Shown in pieces: positions 9,145-20,829 of a stretch of DNA of 64,000 bases; the first letter of the stretch is position 1; each line of letters starts with the position of its first letter. The notes below the pieces were generated by a model. The model did no database searches. It saw only the letters and a program-made list of their open reading frames with translations, and was not told the DNA's origin. A program made the position numbers and the translations under genes. This DNA comes from Platerodrilus igneus (Eukaryota > Arthropoda > Insecta > Coleoptera > Lycidae): contig JARFIW010000170.1 in assembly GCA_036346225.1 (NCBI GenBank), positions 13,432,501 through 13,496,500 on the forward strand, in the 5' to 3' direction.

Positions 9145-10841
9145 TTTATTTATTTTAACTTTAAACAAAATTTGTCACACGACTTTTGTCGTCGTCACAA
9201 ATTTACTATTTAATGTATGACTTCAAATCGAGGTGCTTTATCAAACGTTTGGTTGGTTCTTTTTTTACTAATTACTATATTTTATATGCCTCGACTATTT
9301 GAAACTTTAATCTCAGGGTTTTCTCACCTACTCACCGTGAGTTCAATCGTGAGTAGATGTACACTACCCAACCAAACTGCACCCTCGTTTGTTTTACCAC
9401 TTTTTTAATGTACTGAATTTACTATGTATGCCAAAATTTTAGTAGATCAAAGTTGCCTGATGCCAAATTAATTTATGTAACTGTTTTATGACTTTAATTT
9501 TTGACGTTATGATATATTTACGGTACTTACCAGAAATATACCGCGCTGAAGGCCTTCCTTTAACTGCTGGCTCAAGTTCGAAATCGCCGTACGCACTTTC
9601 ACAAAAGATTCTCCAATTTTGTCCGCTTGCGTACTGCCTCCAGGTGTTCTTAAAAACAATTTCGATGACCCAAACCTGAAATAATGTTACCCCAATTTAG
9701 AATTTAGCAAAAACCGTTGTCTACTTCCTGCGTTAATTCTTCCTCTTCGTATATCGATCTCCTGTTCCTCTGCTTCGTATCCCACTTAATCCTCTCTTCG
9801 TACAATCCAATTCAAACCCGCTGTCCTAATACAAATCACTCCTAGTCCTGCTATTCCAATTATCCATACGATGTCCTTACTGCCGTTTAATCTTCTCAAT
9901 TCAATCCAAATTATTTATGTCGTCGATGCCTTCTTTATCCACTCCTATCCCTTACTGCCGTTATACCAAATCTATTCCAAAACCAACACAAATCTTCTCA
10001 ATCAAATAACCGTCGCTTTCCCCTTTGCACTAATAACCACTTCCAAAATCTTCTTTAAATACACGCTGATTTTCCCGTTGCACTTTTAAACACTTTTACT
10101 TCCTTTTATATATTCGTCGCCTTTATTTACTTTCACCCTTTACTAAATAATACTCGTTGCTACACATATAAACTTTTATTTCAAAATATTTTACAACTTA
10201 ACGCAGGTTTCATAAAATAGGCCTTTATCTGAACAAATTCGAAAAGTAAGTCCCTTATTTATTTTGCTTAGTTATTAAATCAACAAACTTAGCTTACTAG
10301 AATAACATTTTTAAACATATAACATCCAATAACAAATCATCTTTCTTTCAGTGTCCAACATACCTTCGCTACAGTCTTTATAATAATTTTAAATTTCTAC
10401 TATTGGTCCAAAACACTTCACTAAACTCCAATAACCTTTTACATTTTGATTCACTTTAAATTTTGATTTACAATTCGTCCAAAAGTTTGATTCTATAAAA
10501 GGAAAAGCCAAATAATTTATACACGACCTGGACGCTTTGTTATATTGCAGATATCCATAAATGCGTTCGGCTTTCCGACGGCAAATGTACTCAACTGGCT
10601 CATGAAATATCAACTCGGTATAAAACCTCAAGTACCGTGCATTATATCAACGTCATAAAGTCATGTTATCTACCTTTTGGCATATAAGTTTCAATCTGAA
10701 ATGGTACATACTTTAACGTATGTAAACTATAGCAAAATTTATAGTTTTTAAATTATTAAATCTGAAATATTGATCCTATCGTTTGGCATACACCCCTATT
10801 AATACAAATATACCTTTAGAAACCTTATACCCCCCTTACAT

Positions 10842-10845
<4 letters not shown>
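9145..10845. other. Non-coding AT-rich stretch, possibly a degraded member of the 2-kb unit family
   Basis: No gene is recognised. The stretch 9740-10130 is pyrimidine-rich with loose repeats (cttactgccg..., tcaattcaatcc...), resembling the internal repeat tracts of the units to the right. The far end (10800-10845) reads acccccctta just before a (TA)n tract, like the ccccttatcacagcaatata end of unit A. An 80-residue minus-strand ORF (10389-10631) shows no motif I know. The start would have been removed by the LINE at 9144. This is suggestive only. Confidence 0.3.

Positions 10846-10881
<36 letters not shown>
10846..10881. repeat. (TA)n tract bounding unit A
   Basis: This perfect TA dinucleotide run separates the preceding stretch from unit A. 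Confidence 0.95.
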
Positions 10882-10883
<2 letters not shown>

Positions 10884-12726
10884 ATATGATAACGCCGTAC
10901 TCGGTGTAATGACGTTTTTAAACTTCACCGCTCTTGTGTTCTCAAATCAAATTTACTCTTACTAATTTTATTATTATGCCACAGCTAGCCCTATTTAACC
11001 TACACAGAGTGCACAACGTTACGATGATCAATTTTTCTCTTCTCCACCCCTTTATGATTACCTATTTGTTTGAATTTATAAAACGAAGTCAATTAATTCC
11101 ATATAATGAAAAGAAATATTATTTACAATTTTTGAAAAATATTTAAATACACCCTTCAATCAATCAATATCATATGTATCATTTATCCCAAAATTTATAT
11201 GCTTTGAATTCAATCTAAAGTCACCAAAAACTACCTCTTTTTACCAAAGAAATCTGGAACGTTCTGGACCCCTTTATAAGATATTATGTACTTTTAACAT
11301 TTGCAATGTTAGTTGTTTACTTTATCACAAGTTTATATAAAATGAGTAAATTCAGTATTGAAATTTAAATAGAAAAATATCTTAAAACTAATTAGATCTG
11401 ACCTGCTACAGGTTGTGGATCAACATCCCTTTGTTGTCCTCATTCGTCTATCACTGCGCTGTTTAGTTGAACCCCTCGTTTTCCATAAATTACTTCGTGC
11501 TTCTTTATTTTATTTGCATTGAATCTCGCAACTCAAAATTGTACCAGAATTGTTCAAAATCGTCGACGCTGATTTGAAATGTAATATTATATTGACCCAG
11601 ATTTGAATTATTCTCATTAACACATTTGAAATATTCTATCACTCAATTCGAAATATTATATCAATCCATTTGAATTATCCACACATTCGAAATGTTATAT
11701 CATAGATTCGAATTATTGTATCAACCAAAATTTGAATTATTGTCATCACACTCGAAATATCCACACATTCGAAGCCCTATTATTATTAATATTTAGTTTA
11801 AATAAATTACCCCAAATTCTACTCATGTTAAACGGCAAAAGAAGTCTTCATAATCGTTGCACTTAATTGTCACTATAACATACACTAGTATATTTAAGTT
11901 ACGCGTGACTTTCTGTTTAGCAGTGACGCAGCTTTGCCCTGCCTGAGTTTTAAACTGATTCGTCTTATCATTGCTCGGTGTTAATATAGGCCGTTCCCAC
12001 TTACATGTGGGCTGGGTTTTCAACAAGTCTTGTAGATATCTTAACCAATCAGGTCTTTGTATTTCCTGCATTTTGAAGTGGTTTCTGATGTAATATATTC
12101 GGTTTTCCGTGCAATATCTATTTGCTATAGATACCTCGTTATCTTGACCAAACGTTGTTTTGTTTAGATATCGCCTTTTTGGATAATGGAACAAAATAAA
12201 TGATGTAACTTTAATTCTACTTTCGTTTATGTATTTTTGAAACTGCGTTTTCTTATCAAAATGTTTATTGTTTCTGCGTAATTACGTAAAGCTTTGTTAG
12301 GTTTTATCTCTTATCTTCGTATAATATTATAACTAATTAGAACACTTCTCAACGCGTGTTTAATTACATGTACTATCACTTCTTCTGAATACGCGTACTT
12401 TTTATGCAAAGATATTCTTACTTAGCATTACTTAAAATTAATAAAAGTCTATATACAGTGTGTTGAATACTTGTTATTTACATAATGTATGAATGACCTA
12501 TTTTCCTGCTGAATACAAGTTCCATTGTTGTAAGATATGCTTATTCGCATTGTTTAAAGCTAATTATGGTCTATATACAGGGTGTTAAATGCTTACTATT
12601 TACATAAAGTACGAATTACTTAATTTTCTGCTAAATAAATGCAGTTTTCTGCTTCCTATTGCAATTTATGGTTACTACACGACTCTTGCTATTCAATACA
12701 CCCCTAAACAACCCCTTATCACAGCA
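10882..12726 (-). repeat. 2-kb unit A (promoter/splice-donor repeat family)
   Basis: Read on the minus strand it starts TGCTGTGATAAGGGGTTG at 12726. It aligns through most of its length with unit F (39487-41343), sharing for example GCAGAAAACTGCATTTATTTA, ACACCCTGTATATA, CTGATTGGTTAAGA, CTATATTAACA, a tract of TTCGAATTATT-type repeats (11540-11775), a CAG|GTCAG donor (11402/11403), and a gaacgttc segment. A 123-residue ORF at 11823-12194 lies across the promoter-like part and has no counterpart in F, so I do not call it a gene. This unit lacks a clear lysine-tRNA-complementary box. Confidence 0.8.
11950..12052 (-). promoter_or_regulatory. Putative promoter of unit A (CCAAT-like and TATA-like)
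   Basis: On the minus strand CTGATTGGTTAAG lies at about +674 from the unit start, followed by CTATATTAACA and CAATGATAAGACGAATCAGT. The same two boxes and the downstream start-site-like segment occur in unit F (GATTGGTTAAAA, ATATTAACA, CAGTGATAACGAAGGCAGT). Confidence 0.5.
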
Positions 12727-12778
<52 letters not shown>

Positions 12779-12836
12779 TTGTAAAATTGTTTTCCGAAGA
12801 AATATCACGGAAATCCCATATATATATATATATATA
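12727..12836. repeat. Compound (TA)n-(TG)n tract, 41-bp spacer and second (TA)n
   Basis: A TA run (12727-12746) continues directly into a TG run (to about 12776). After a short unique spacer containing aatatcacgg, a second TA run (12818-12836) begins. Units A and B are separated by this block. Confidence 0.9.
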
Positions 12837-14710
12837 TTGCTATGAAATGCCCCACGATTGGGTGTACCATTTTCATTGTGCTATACCCCTTACAAGCCCC
12901 ACAATTGGGCGCCGATTTTCATTGCTGTGATATCCCCTTACGATTGTTCGTTATTTTTATTCATATGAAATTACCTTACAATTGGCCGTTATTAATATTG
13001 CTGTACTATGTCCTTACGTTGGTGTCTCTTTAATATTTTCAGTGAAATTCCTACGAATGTTTCTTGCTTAATGTTGCCGTGAACCTCTTTAAATTTTCTA
13101 TAATTTGTCCTGTCTCGGCTAGCCCAAAAACACAACATGCCCTACTTCACGACAATAAAGATTGTTTAACCCTTTTTCTTTCCACTACTTAACTGTTAAA
13201 TTAATTTAAATGAAACAATCCAAAAATCGATAATATGTACAATTTTATGTAAATTCAAATTTTAGCCCCTGAATTAATATTCTCCAAATTTATAATTTCC
13301 TGAAAGCCAGCAAAAATATCTTTATAATTACTCTTAAGTATCTTTCGAACGTTCAAAGTTGCTTTCTCTATTTTTCAAATTCTCAATTGACCTTTTTTGT
13401 TGACTCTTACAGATATTTAATATATAGCAAATATTAAAATTGAAAGTCTTTGCCTAATGAAAAGTTTAAGATTTCTAACCTGCGTTTTCCTTGCTTGTCA
13501 CTGGAATTGCCCCATCCAGAATGATGAATTAATGGTTGCTTGTATTTTTCCCTTCGGATTTCTGGAGTAACTTTAAGTATCTTTGAGTATCTTCACGTTT
13601 ATTTTATATTTCCTTGTAATAATTTATTTAGACGTATTATTTAAATATGCATTTCTTCAGACGTACATTTAAATCTTTATTCGGACCTTTTTCCGGAGCC
13701 ATATTCGGACCTTTAATCGGAGCCCTAAATGGTTAAATATTAGTATAAAATTCAAACAATAGTCCACCTTACGTCTAAACGTAGAACGGCTATTTTTTGT
13801 CGCAAAAATTTGACACTTTCAATCTCTCACTTTTACTAAATTATTGACTTTTCATAAACTGTCACTGGTACGTAAATTTTTACTTTATATCGACGTGAAG
13901 CGTGCTTTATTGAGGATAGACTGTCTATTTTCAAGTTTCCTATCGCATTTATAAGCTCCACCTTCCAACGTTTTAGTTGGCGTGTTCGTCGATCAAGGCT
14001 TGTACTTTGCGCCTATCTCTTGTAGAACCCGGTATTTCTCAAAATTCCCTGGTTTAATTCTTGATGAAATGCTCTGCCGATCACGTAGGCGTTCTGTATA
14101 TCACAGTATATTCTTAGAATTTCCAAATATTCCTTTCATTCTGTCACGTATTTTATATTTGTGTCGCTTATAGTCCAAAGCTTATCGTATAACACACCGT
14201 CTGTTATTTATTTGTTATTAAAAATATGTTGGATTTCTCCACAAATGTAATATTCCTAGTCACGTATTCATTTTCTAATAATGACGTATTAGAATGCGTT
14301 TACTTATTCATGCGTTGCCATTTTGAGGATGTTCTTAAACAGCTAGAATGCCGGTTTGTTTATCTTTACCGATAATGTGTTTATATTGATGCAATTTGTT
14401 GCGTTTAAAACCTTATCTTCACTCGTTTCTTTCCAATTTTGGACTTATAAATTTAACTTAAAGCATATTATACGACGTACACATTATTATTTTAGCTAAA
14501 TGGTATCGGATTATTACAAAATGAGCTTCTTTCTTGTGCATTAAATTAAATATAATCTATATACAGTGTGCTCGCTATTGACCTTTTGTAAAATAGTCGA
14601 TTTACTTCTATAATTGGTGAAATTTTTTATTGTCTTAATGTTAAAATTATTTACATTTATTCTACAACACCTATGACTTAATCTACCCTTAAACTACCCT
14701 CTTATCAGAG

Positions 14711-14712
<2 letters not shown>
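12837..14712 (-). repeat. 2-kb unit B (promoter/splice-donor repeat family)
   Basis: On the minus strand it starts TGCTCTGATAAGAGGGTAG at 14712, like units A, D and F, and ends at 12837 in a run of short modules. A CGCAG|GTTAGAAATCTT donor lies at 13479/13480, 1232 bp from the start, nearly identical to unit D (CCAG|GTTAGCAATCTT). Downstream, the AAGAGTCAACAAAAAAGGTCA and CCAGCAAAAATATC segments also match D. Internal repeats (TTCGGACC..., 13675-13730) correspond to the repeat tract of the other units. It has no ORF of note. Confidence 0.8.
12838..13080 (-). repeat. Tandem 50-60 bp end modules of unit B
   Basis: About four or five diverged copies of a module are present: an imperfect palindrome of the type GCGCCCAATTGTGGGGC, a spacer, then CACAGCAAT. 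The best copies are near 12850-12950 and the copies decay toward 13080. Unit D ends in two such modules (18545-18629). The module resembles the complement of lysine tRNA 3' ends. Confidence 0.65.

Positions 14713-14754
<42 letters not shown>
14713..14754. repeat. (TA)n tract between units B and C
   Basis: A perfect TA run. Orientation of the units flips across it: B reads left, C reads right. Confidence 0.95.
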
Positions 14755-14760
<6 letters not shown>

Positions 14761-16888
14761 GGATTCAAAGGGTTGAATCAGTGGCAAACAATAAAATTTC
14801 AACCACCCTGTATATAAAAAAGAACGATTTATTTATGCGCAAAATTAATTTGAGTCATTTAAGGAAAACGGACATGTATTGACGTATTTTTATAATTAAT
14901 AATGGTATGTTAGAAATTACATAAAAAAACAGTTTTAAAGCAAATAGAAATTCATAATTAATTTTAATTTATTTTAATCCAACACGTATAAGCATAAGAG
15001 AACGTGCTTCCGTAAAAAAATCAATAATTCCAAGATAAATGTAGTTCGTTTTATACAAATACGACGAAATACAAAGTCTAGGAATTGTTGTGCTAAACGT
15101 TCGATAATTAACAAACACCTGCATTTTAAAAGGTTACATTTGAAGAAATCGAGCATGTGTTAGGAGAGGATTTCATAGAAATATTTTCAACCGTCAGTTT
15201 GGATAAACAGCAGGGCTAACAAACTTCTTAAAGAGCGAGGAAAATACACGATCGGTTATATACAACAGATAGAAACAGGTACAAAAGCGTTGAGATTGAA
15301 ATTGCTCGTACCATATACACATGGAGTGGAGATGAGCTGTCATCAATATCGATTTTCTGTAACTCAAGTGGGGTTTTAAACGCGACAGCAGACATGCATA
15401 AGACAGAAATGAATATAGTTCAGGCGGGGTTTGTGATGACAGTGAATTTTATCATTGGTTAAAAACAGACAGTTTTTCAAACGTAGACACACGCGAAGGT
15501 TGAGAGCGCTTTTCGGATACGGCACATAGATCGGGGTAAATTTCAAGAATTTCAAGATGGTTGTATTAAAAATTTTTAGAATTTACATTTGAAAATAAGC
15601 TTTTCACTTGAAGTGTGTCCCGGGTGGGGTTTTGAAACGATATAAATACTCAATCGAAATTATTAACGTTCTCTTGTCTTCTCTTCGCTTCTATATTACT
15701 TTACTACGATAAAGTACTGACTGCTGACCACCATAACAGTAGAGCTTTTTGTGAGTATTGTATGTGTTGTTAATACAGTAAATATAGTGCTTACAAGTGT
15801 AACTCAGTAGTACCGGGCATCTATTTATTAACGCGAAGTACGTGTAGTGTATATTAAATTAATAGAGGTCCGGCTACTACAATACAAAGCACGAAAATCA
15901 ATAAATGGAAGCATGATATATGTGGGGTAAGCATCACAAATAACCAAAATTGTATGCTGATATATGGAATGGTACTATGAGACGAGACGCTTGGCTCGCA
16001 AATGGTGTTATCGTCTGTGGATCCGCTGAGTATCACAGCGAATGGTAACGAAGCCGAGGTGTTCTAGCGTTCTTCTTCGAAGGAATGGAAACCCGAATAA
16101 TTCTCCAGGTAATTTATTTGAAATTTCTGTTGTTTGATAAGCATTTGTGAAATTTTGGTGCTGTGTGATTGACTTGTTGGGGTTTATTTAGGGTTGTAGA
16201 AACTGATTGGAAAAGATACATGTACTGGACAATTTATTAAGGTTAAATATTGGAAAAGGGTGTATTTAAAACTTACAAAATTTTATTCTGGATATAAATT
16301 GGATTGTAAAGGGTAAACGGGTCTATAAATTTTGTTTTAATTTATGCAAGGTGTAAAAGGCATATATAAACTAAACTGGGTTATTATGAGCTCACCATAC
16401 TCCAGTGTACAGTCAATTTAGGGTAATATGTGGGGCCCATCTACTCATATCTCATTGAATTTGTTCGAAAATAATTAGAAGAATCAAGGACTTTAAAAAC
16501 ATGCCATCTTTTGAGTTTTGTAATTAATGTATCCAACTGTTTTTTATACATGTGAATAATTTATTTGTTAAGAGCGGTAAATAAAAGGTTGTATGATTGT
16601 TGTATTATTTGGTGATTTTATTGAATGGTGTGCGAGTGTTAAGAAAGAACGGTTGTATAAATTAGGTATCCGAGAAGAGGCACAGCTGAGCTAGCCAGGG
16701 AAGCTGCAAAAGGTTTTTGAAGCAGAAATAAAATGGTAAGGAATGTTTTTTTGAAATTTTTGCATTTTTGAAAATTATATGTTGTCCCAGCTTCGTCCAA
16801 GAATTCTTCTAAGATTCCATGGCAATTTTATGACGGCCCAACGCTGGGGCTCGAGTCGAAAACCTTAGTATCTAAGACATTCACGGCA
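14755..16888 (+). repeat. 2-kb unit C (promoter/splice-donor repeat family)
   Basis: It starts TGTTGTGG and ends TTCACGGCA next to a TA run. CATTGGTTAAAAACAG lies at +697, GATATAAATACTC follows at about 15640, and CTCCAG|GTAATTTATTTG is at 16108/16109 (+1353). The end carries GACGGCCCAACGCTGGGG followed by CTCGAG, matching the lysine-tRNA-complement box of E and F. Sequence similarity to A, D and F is low outside these landmarks. No coding sequence is recognised. Confidence 0.7.
15452..15720 (+). promoter_or_regulatory. Putative promoter of unit C
   Basis: An ATTGGTTAAAA box (15454-15464) is followed by GATATAAATAC (about 15637) and a pyrimidine-rich stretch, the arrangement of a polymerase II promoter. 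Position within the unit agrees with A, E and F. Confidence 0.4.
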
Positions 16889-16907
16889 ATATATATATAT
16901 ATATATA
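16889..16907. repeat. (TA)n tract between units C and D
   Basis: A short perfect TA run at the unit junction. Confidence 0.9.
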
Positions 16908-17533
16908 ATGCTACGATGATAGGGTAGTTTAGGGGTAGGTTAAGCCATGGGGGACGTAGAATAAATAAAAACAACTTCCAGTTTAAGAAAAGCACATAAT
17001 TCCAGAAATAATAAGAGTAAATCGGTCACCCTACATATTGTTAATTGAGAGCACAATGTATATAAAATACACGGGATTAAATGCATGAGAACATAAAGAT
17101 GTCTAAGAGTAGTTTACAAGTAAAGATAAAATTTCAAAACGCTACAAATCGCATCAAAATTAAATCACCGTGAAGCATATATAAATTGGCATTACAAAGA
17201 TGTAACAATTGCGTTAAAAATATCATCGTACACGCATTCTAAATAATTTATTACTAGAAAGTCGTACGTGACAGGAAGAAATCACATTTGTTCAAAAATC
17301 CAATATTATGTAGAAATAAACAAGCACCAGGCGATGCAATATAGACGATAAAATTTAACAAACATCCGAATACGTGAGTTAATAAAAGGCAAAAGTTGGA
17401 TATTCTCAAATAATACCACGATATACGGGAGGATTACGTGACAGTCAAGACATGCATTGAAAGATTTGAACTAAATAATTGGTGAAAATTCCAAGGTATG
17501 CGAGATAAGCAGAAGTATCGTCCCAGAACGTAA

Positions 17534-17645
17534 ATAAGCCAATGAAATCAGGTGGAGGTACGGCTTATATATACGATAGTGACGAAACAACGGTTTAGTT
17601 ATATTCAAACTGAGCTACGACTATGTTCAAAAGTGTTAAGAATTT
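17534..17645 (+). promoter_or_regulatory. Putative promoter of unit D
   Basis: AGCCAATG, then TTATATATAC about 30 bp later, then a start-site-like segment AGTGACGAAACAACGG. The last segment is also recognisable in A and F. Confidence 0.45.
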
Positions 17646-17782
17646 ACGTAACCAGTGAAGCAAAAATCAAAGTGAAATAAAAATTAAAAAGTACGGGAAT
17701 TTATGCAACGAAAATAAGCCGATCTATAAATAGACGTAAGTAAAACGACTTAATTAAATCCATTTCTAATAGTAATAAAACA

Positions 17783-18062
17783 TGGCTTTTAATTTCAATC
17801 TGGATTTCAATATCGACTTTTAATTTCAATCTGGATTTTAATATCGATTTTAATTTCAATCTGGACTTTAATTTTGGTTTTAATATCGACTTTTAATTTC
17901 GACTTTCAATTGGAGACATATTTTGATTGAGATGGCTCTAATTTGGGATATTTAAGAGGACTTTAATTTGGGACTTCGAACTTTGAACATACTCAAATTT
18001 TGGCGATAGTTTAAAAATGAAAGTATTCTAATTTGGACATATTCTGATTTGGTACGTTTTTA
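17783..18062 (+). repeat. Degenerate minisatellite inside unit D
   Basis: Repeats of about 20-30 bp built on TTTTAATTTCAATCTGGA and TTAATATCGA, decaying toward ATTTTGATTTGGTA-like copies. They sit between the two splice-donor-like sites, so they would be in a transcript. A (11540-11775) and F (40410-40620) have different repeats at the same place. Confidence 0.75.
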
Positions 18063-18629
18063 ATTGGAAACAATTTATGGGGCAGACACAGTAATAAGAA
18101 AAGCGGACACAGAAAGGGGATGCAGATCACAGACTAGGAAGAAACTACAGAACCCATTCCAGGTTAGCAATCTTAATACACGTTATTATTGAAAACTGTT
18201 TTTGATTTAATATTTGTCACATTGTGTATTTGTAAGAGTCAACAAAAAAAAGGTCACTTAACAATTTATGACAATGGAATAGGTTTCTTGGAACGTTCGA
18301 AGGAAGCTCCCTGAATAAGTAAAAGATATTTTTGCTGGCTTTCAGAAAACCATAAATCTGTTATGTGTAGATATTCTGTAAAAAGGGAAAAATTTGAAAG
18401 TTGTAAATACTATCAATCATTATATTGTGTATTATAGAATTGCTTTATTTGATTTAATAAGATCTATTCGGGGTAAAAGCTTAATTTAACATTTCATAAC
18501 ATAAGGGCTTAAAATAATAAAGGAATCAAGGCCGAAACACAGCAAAAATTTATGATACGCCCAATCGTGGGGCAAAAATATCACAGAAAAATTTTATGAC
18601 GGCCCAACGCTGGGACAATAAACACAGCA

Positions 18630-18642
18630 ATATATATATATA
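18630..18642. repeat. (TA)n tract between units D and E
   Basis: A short TA run directly after ACACAGCA of unit D. Confidence 0.85.
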
Positions 18643-20829
18643 TTACTCATATTTAGACCAGGGTAGAAAATTAATTAATTACATCAAATAATTTTAATCA
18701 CCGTGTATAAGGAATTTTATTAGATAATACGCTTTATTAAAAAACCGTGGAGAATAAAAATTCATTCGTTTCATTAAAAATAAGAGATTTAAATTATTTA
18801 CAAGACGCTTTCTATAAAAAGAAGCAGTATTAAAATGCTCAACGTGTAATTTAATTATTCCGAGTAAAGAAACAAATGGAAATTACGTGCAAAATGTATA
18901 TTAATTGATTCAAGTTTGGGTAACCAGTATTAAACAAAATGTACAGATAATAATTGAATATTTGATTAGGATTCACTAAAAATTAAAGGGTATTATTTTA
19001 ATTGGAGTTAATTGAACCATTAGTAACATATAATATGCATAAAAGCTTGTAAAAACCCAATAATATTAAAATCGTAGAAGTGTTAGTTAGAAGTAGGACG
19101 ATTGAACACCTGCGTATTTTTAAATGTCTCGTTCTGCGTAAATTTTGCAGATAACAAATGGTTACAGAGAATATTGGAGAAACCGTCGCTTAATATTCAC
19201 GAGAAATGCTAATAAGGTGGGTTATTTCACAGTCCACGTGGATTGTACAAAACCGATAATAAATAATATCGATTTGTACCACTCGGAACAGGGTAGATAG
19301 AGACAGATAATATGCGCAAGACAGAGACACGTATAGTAAAAGGCGTGATGTGAGCAACGTCACTGGGTTGCGATTGGTTGAAAATAAGAGGCAAACATGA
19401 GAGGTAAAAATAACATTTCTATATAAAAATTAATTAGTTATTCTCAGACGCTGCGAGCCGTGTGGAAATTTCTGAGATTTAACTGGTGCGAGTGCAAATT
19501 TAATAAGAACCGACGCACGGGCGGTCGAGATGGGAACATAGTATGCGAAATTCTAGAAACTGGCCGTTTTGGGGACAAAACCGACAGACAGGCTAACCAT
19601 TATATAAACCCGGACTTTAAACAGTTGGACTCTCTTAGATTTTCGATTTGATTCAATGCGTTAAACAGTGCTCTTTAGTTTTCGATTTTGATTGAATAAT
19701 TTAAACAGTTTGCTCGTATATTTTGGTGATTTAAAACAGTTTGTTCTTTACGTGCTACAATGAAAGTAATTTAGTGCACTTAGAAAAGAAGATGCAAGGT
19801 AATAAAGTCTAGTTATAATTGCGAGTACTGTACCAATTAGTCAAATTTGCAACGACAAATGAATACACAAAAGTAGGCAGTTTTGGCGTATAGCGTGAAA
19901 GAAGTATGCATTTCTTTGCTATTTTCGGGGGTGTTAATAATTAAATGATTCGTAAACGTGTCTGGATCCACAAAACAAGGTTCAAATATACACAGATGAG
20001 TTCCGGAAAAGCACTGAAACAACGTTAGATGAATGGTGGTGTAGAAAATTTTAAAGGCGACCAGTAATCCGAGGACCTAAACATAACCCAGTTAGAATGG
20101 TGTGAGTAACAAAAGACGATGTACATTGGAGCCACGAGTGCATTAACCTTCAGGTAACTTATGCTTTGTTGTTCGATTTTTGATGTTTTGGTGTGTGTTG
20201 AATAACTTTATAATTTATTTACTTAAAATGGACAGTAGTGAATTTGTACTAACAACAAATTTTTAACTTTAAGGTGAAATTTTCTTGTGTAAGTAGAAAG
20301 GAGTATTTCGTATTGATGTTCTGGATTATGATGAAAATTTGGGTATGTCTTTGAGCTCAATTAGACGAACCTGGTTAATTAACGTAAAGGGTGGAGATGC
20401 TCCTTTGTACTCAGACTCAGGTCTGCATATATTGTTATATTAATTAGTAGGCATCCTACAAGGACTTTAATTCTAGATGCACATTAAAATGATAACAAAT
20501 TTAATCTTGAAATTTTCTGATACTGAAATTTATGCTGAATTTTAATTTTGAAATTTTAATGTATTGTGAATATTGATGTAAATAGAGTTAACGTTGATGT
20601 TTGTGGTAGGAATGTGTTTGTTTTTTTTTTATGAATGAGGATGAAGGTTTAACTAGGTGAGCAGCCGAGGCGGAAAAGAGTAAAGAGGCGATTAACAGAA
20701 GAAAGTCAACGGACCAGTTAATTTAATAGGCTCTTTGTAGGTTTCACAGCATTCTTGACGCCCAATCTGTGGGGCTCGAATGTTTTTTTTTTGAAAGGAC
20801 TAGTTCCTGCAGATATGAGAGGATACACA

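Larger units (their letters stand above)
16908..18629 (+). repeat. 2-kb unit D (promoter/splice-donor repeat family)
   Basis: It starts ATGCTACGATGATAGGGTAG, the same end as unit B on the opposite strand, and finishes in two GCGCCCAA/TGGGGC modules and ACACAGCA. AGCCAATGAAATC (17534-17546) and GCTTATATATACGATAGTGAC (about 17572) form a promoter-like pair. A GACGTAAGT donor at about 17743 precedes an internal repeat tract, and CCAG|GTTAGCAATC lies at 18162/18163 (+1254). No coding sequence. Confidence 0.78.

Noticed and set aside
11823..12194. A 123-residue minus-strand ORF in unit A
   Set aside because: It covers the promoter-like part of the unit, has no motif, and the matching part of unit F is not open.
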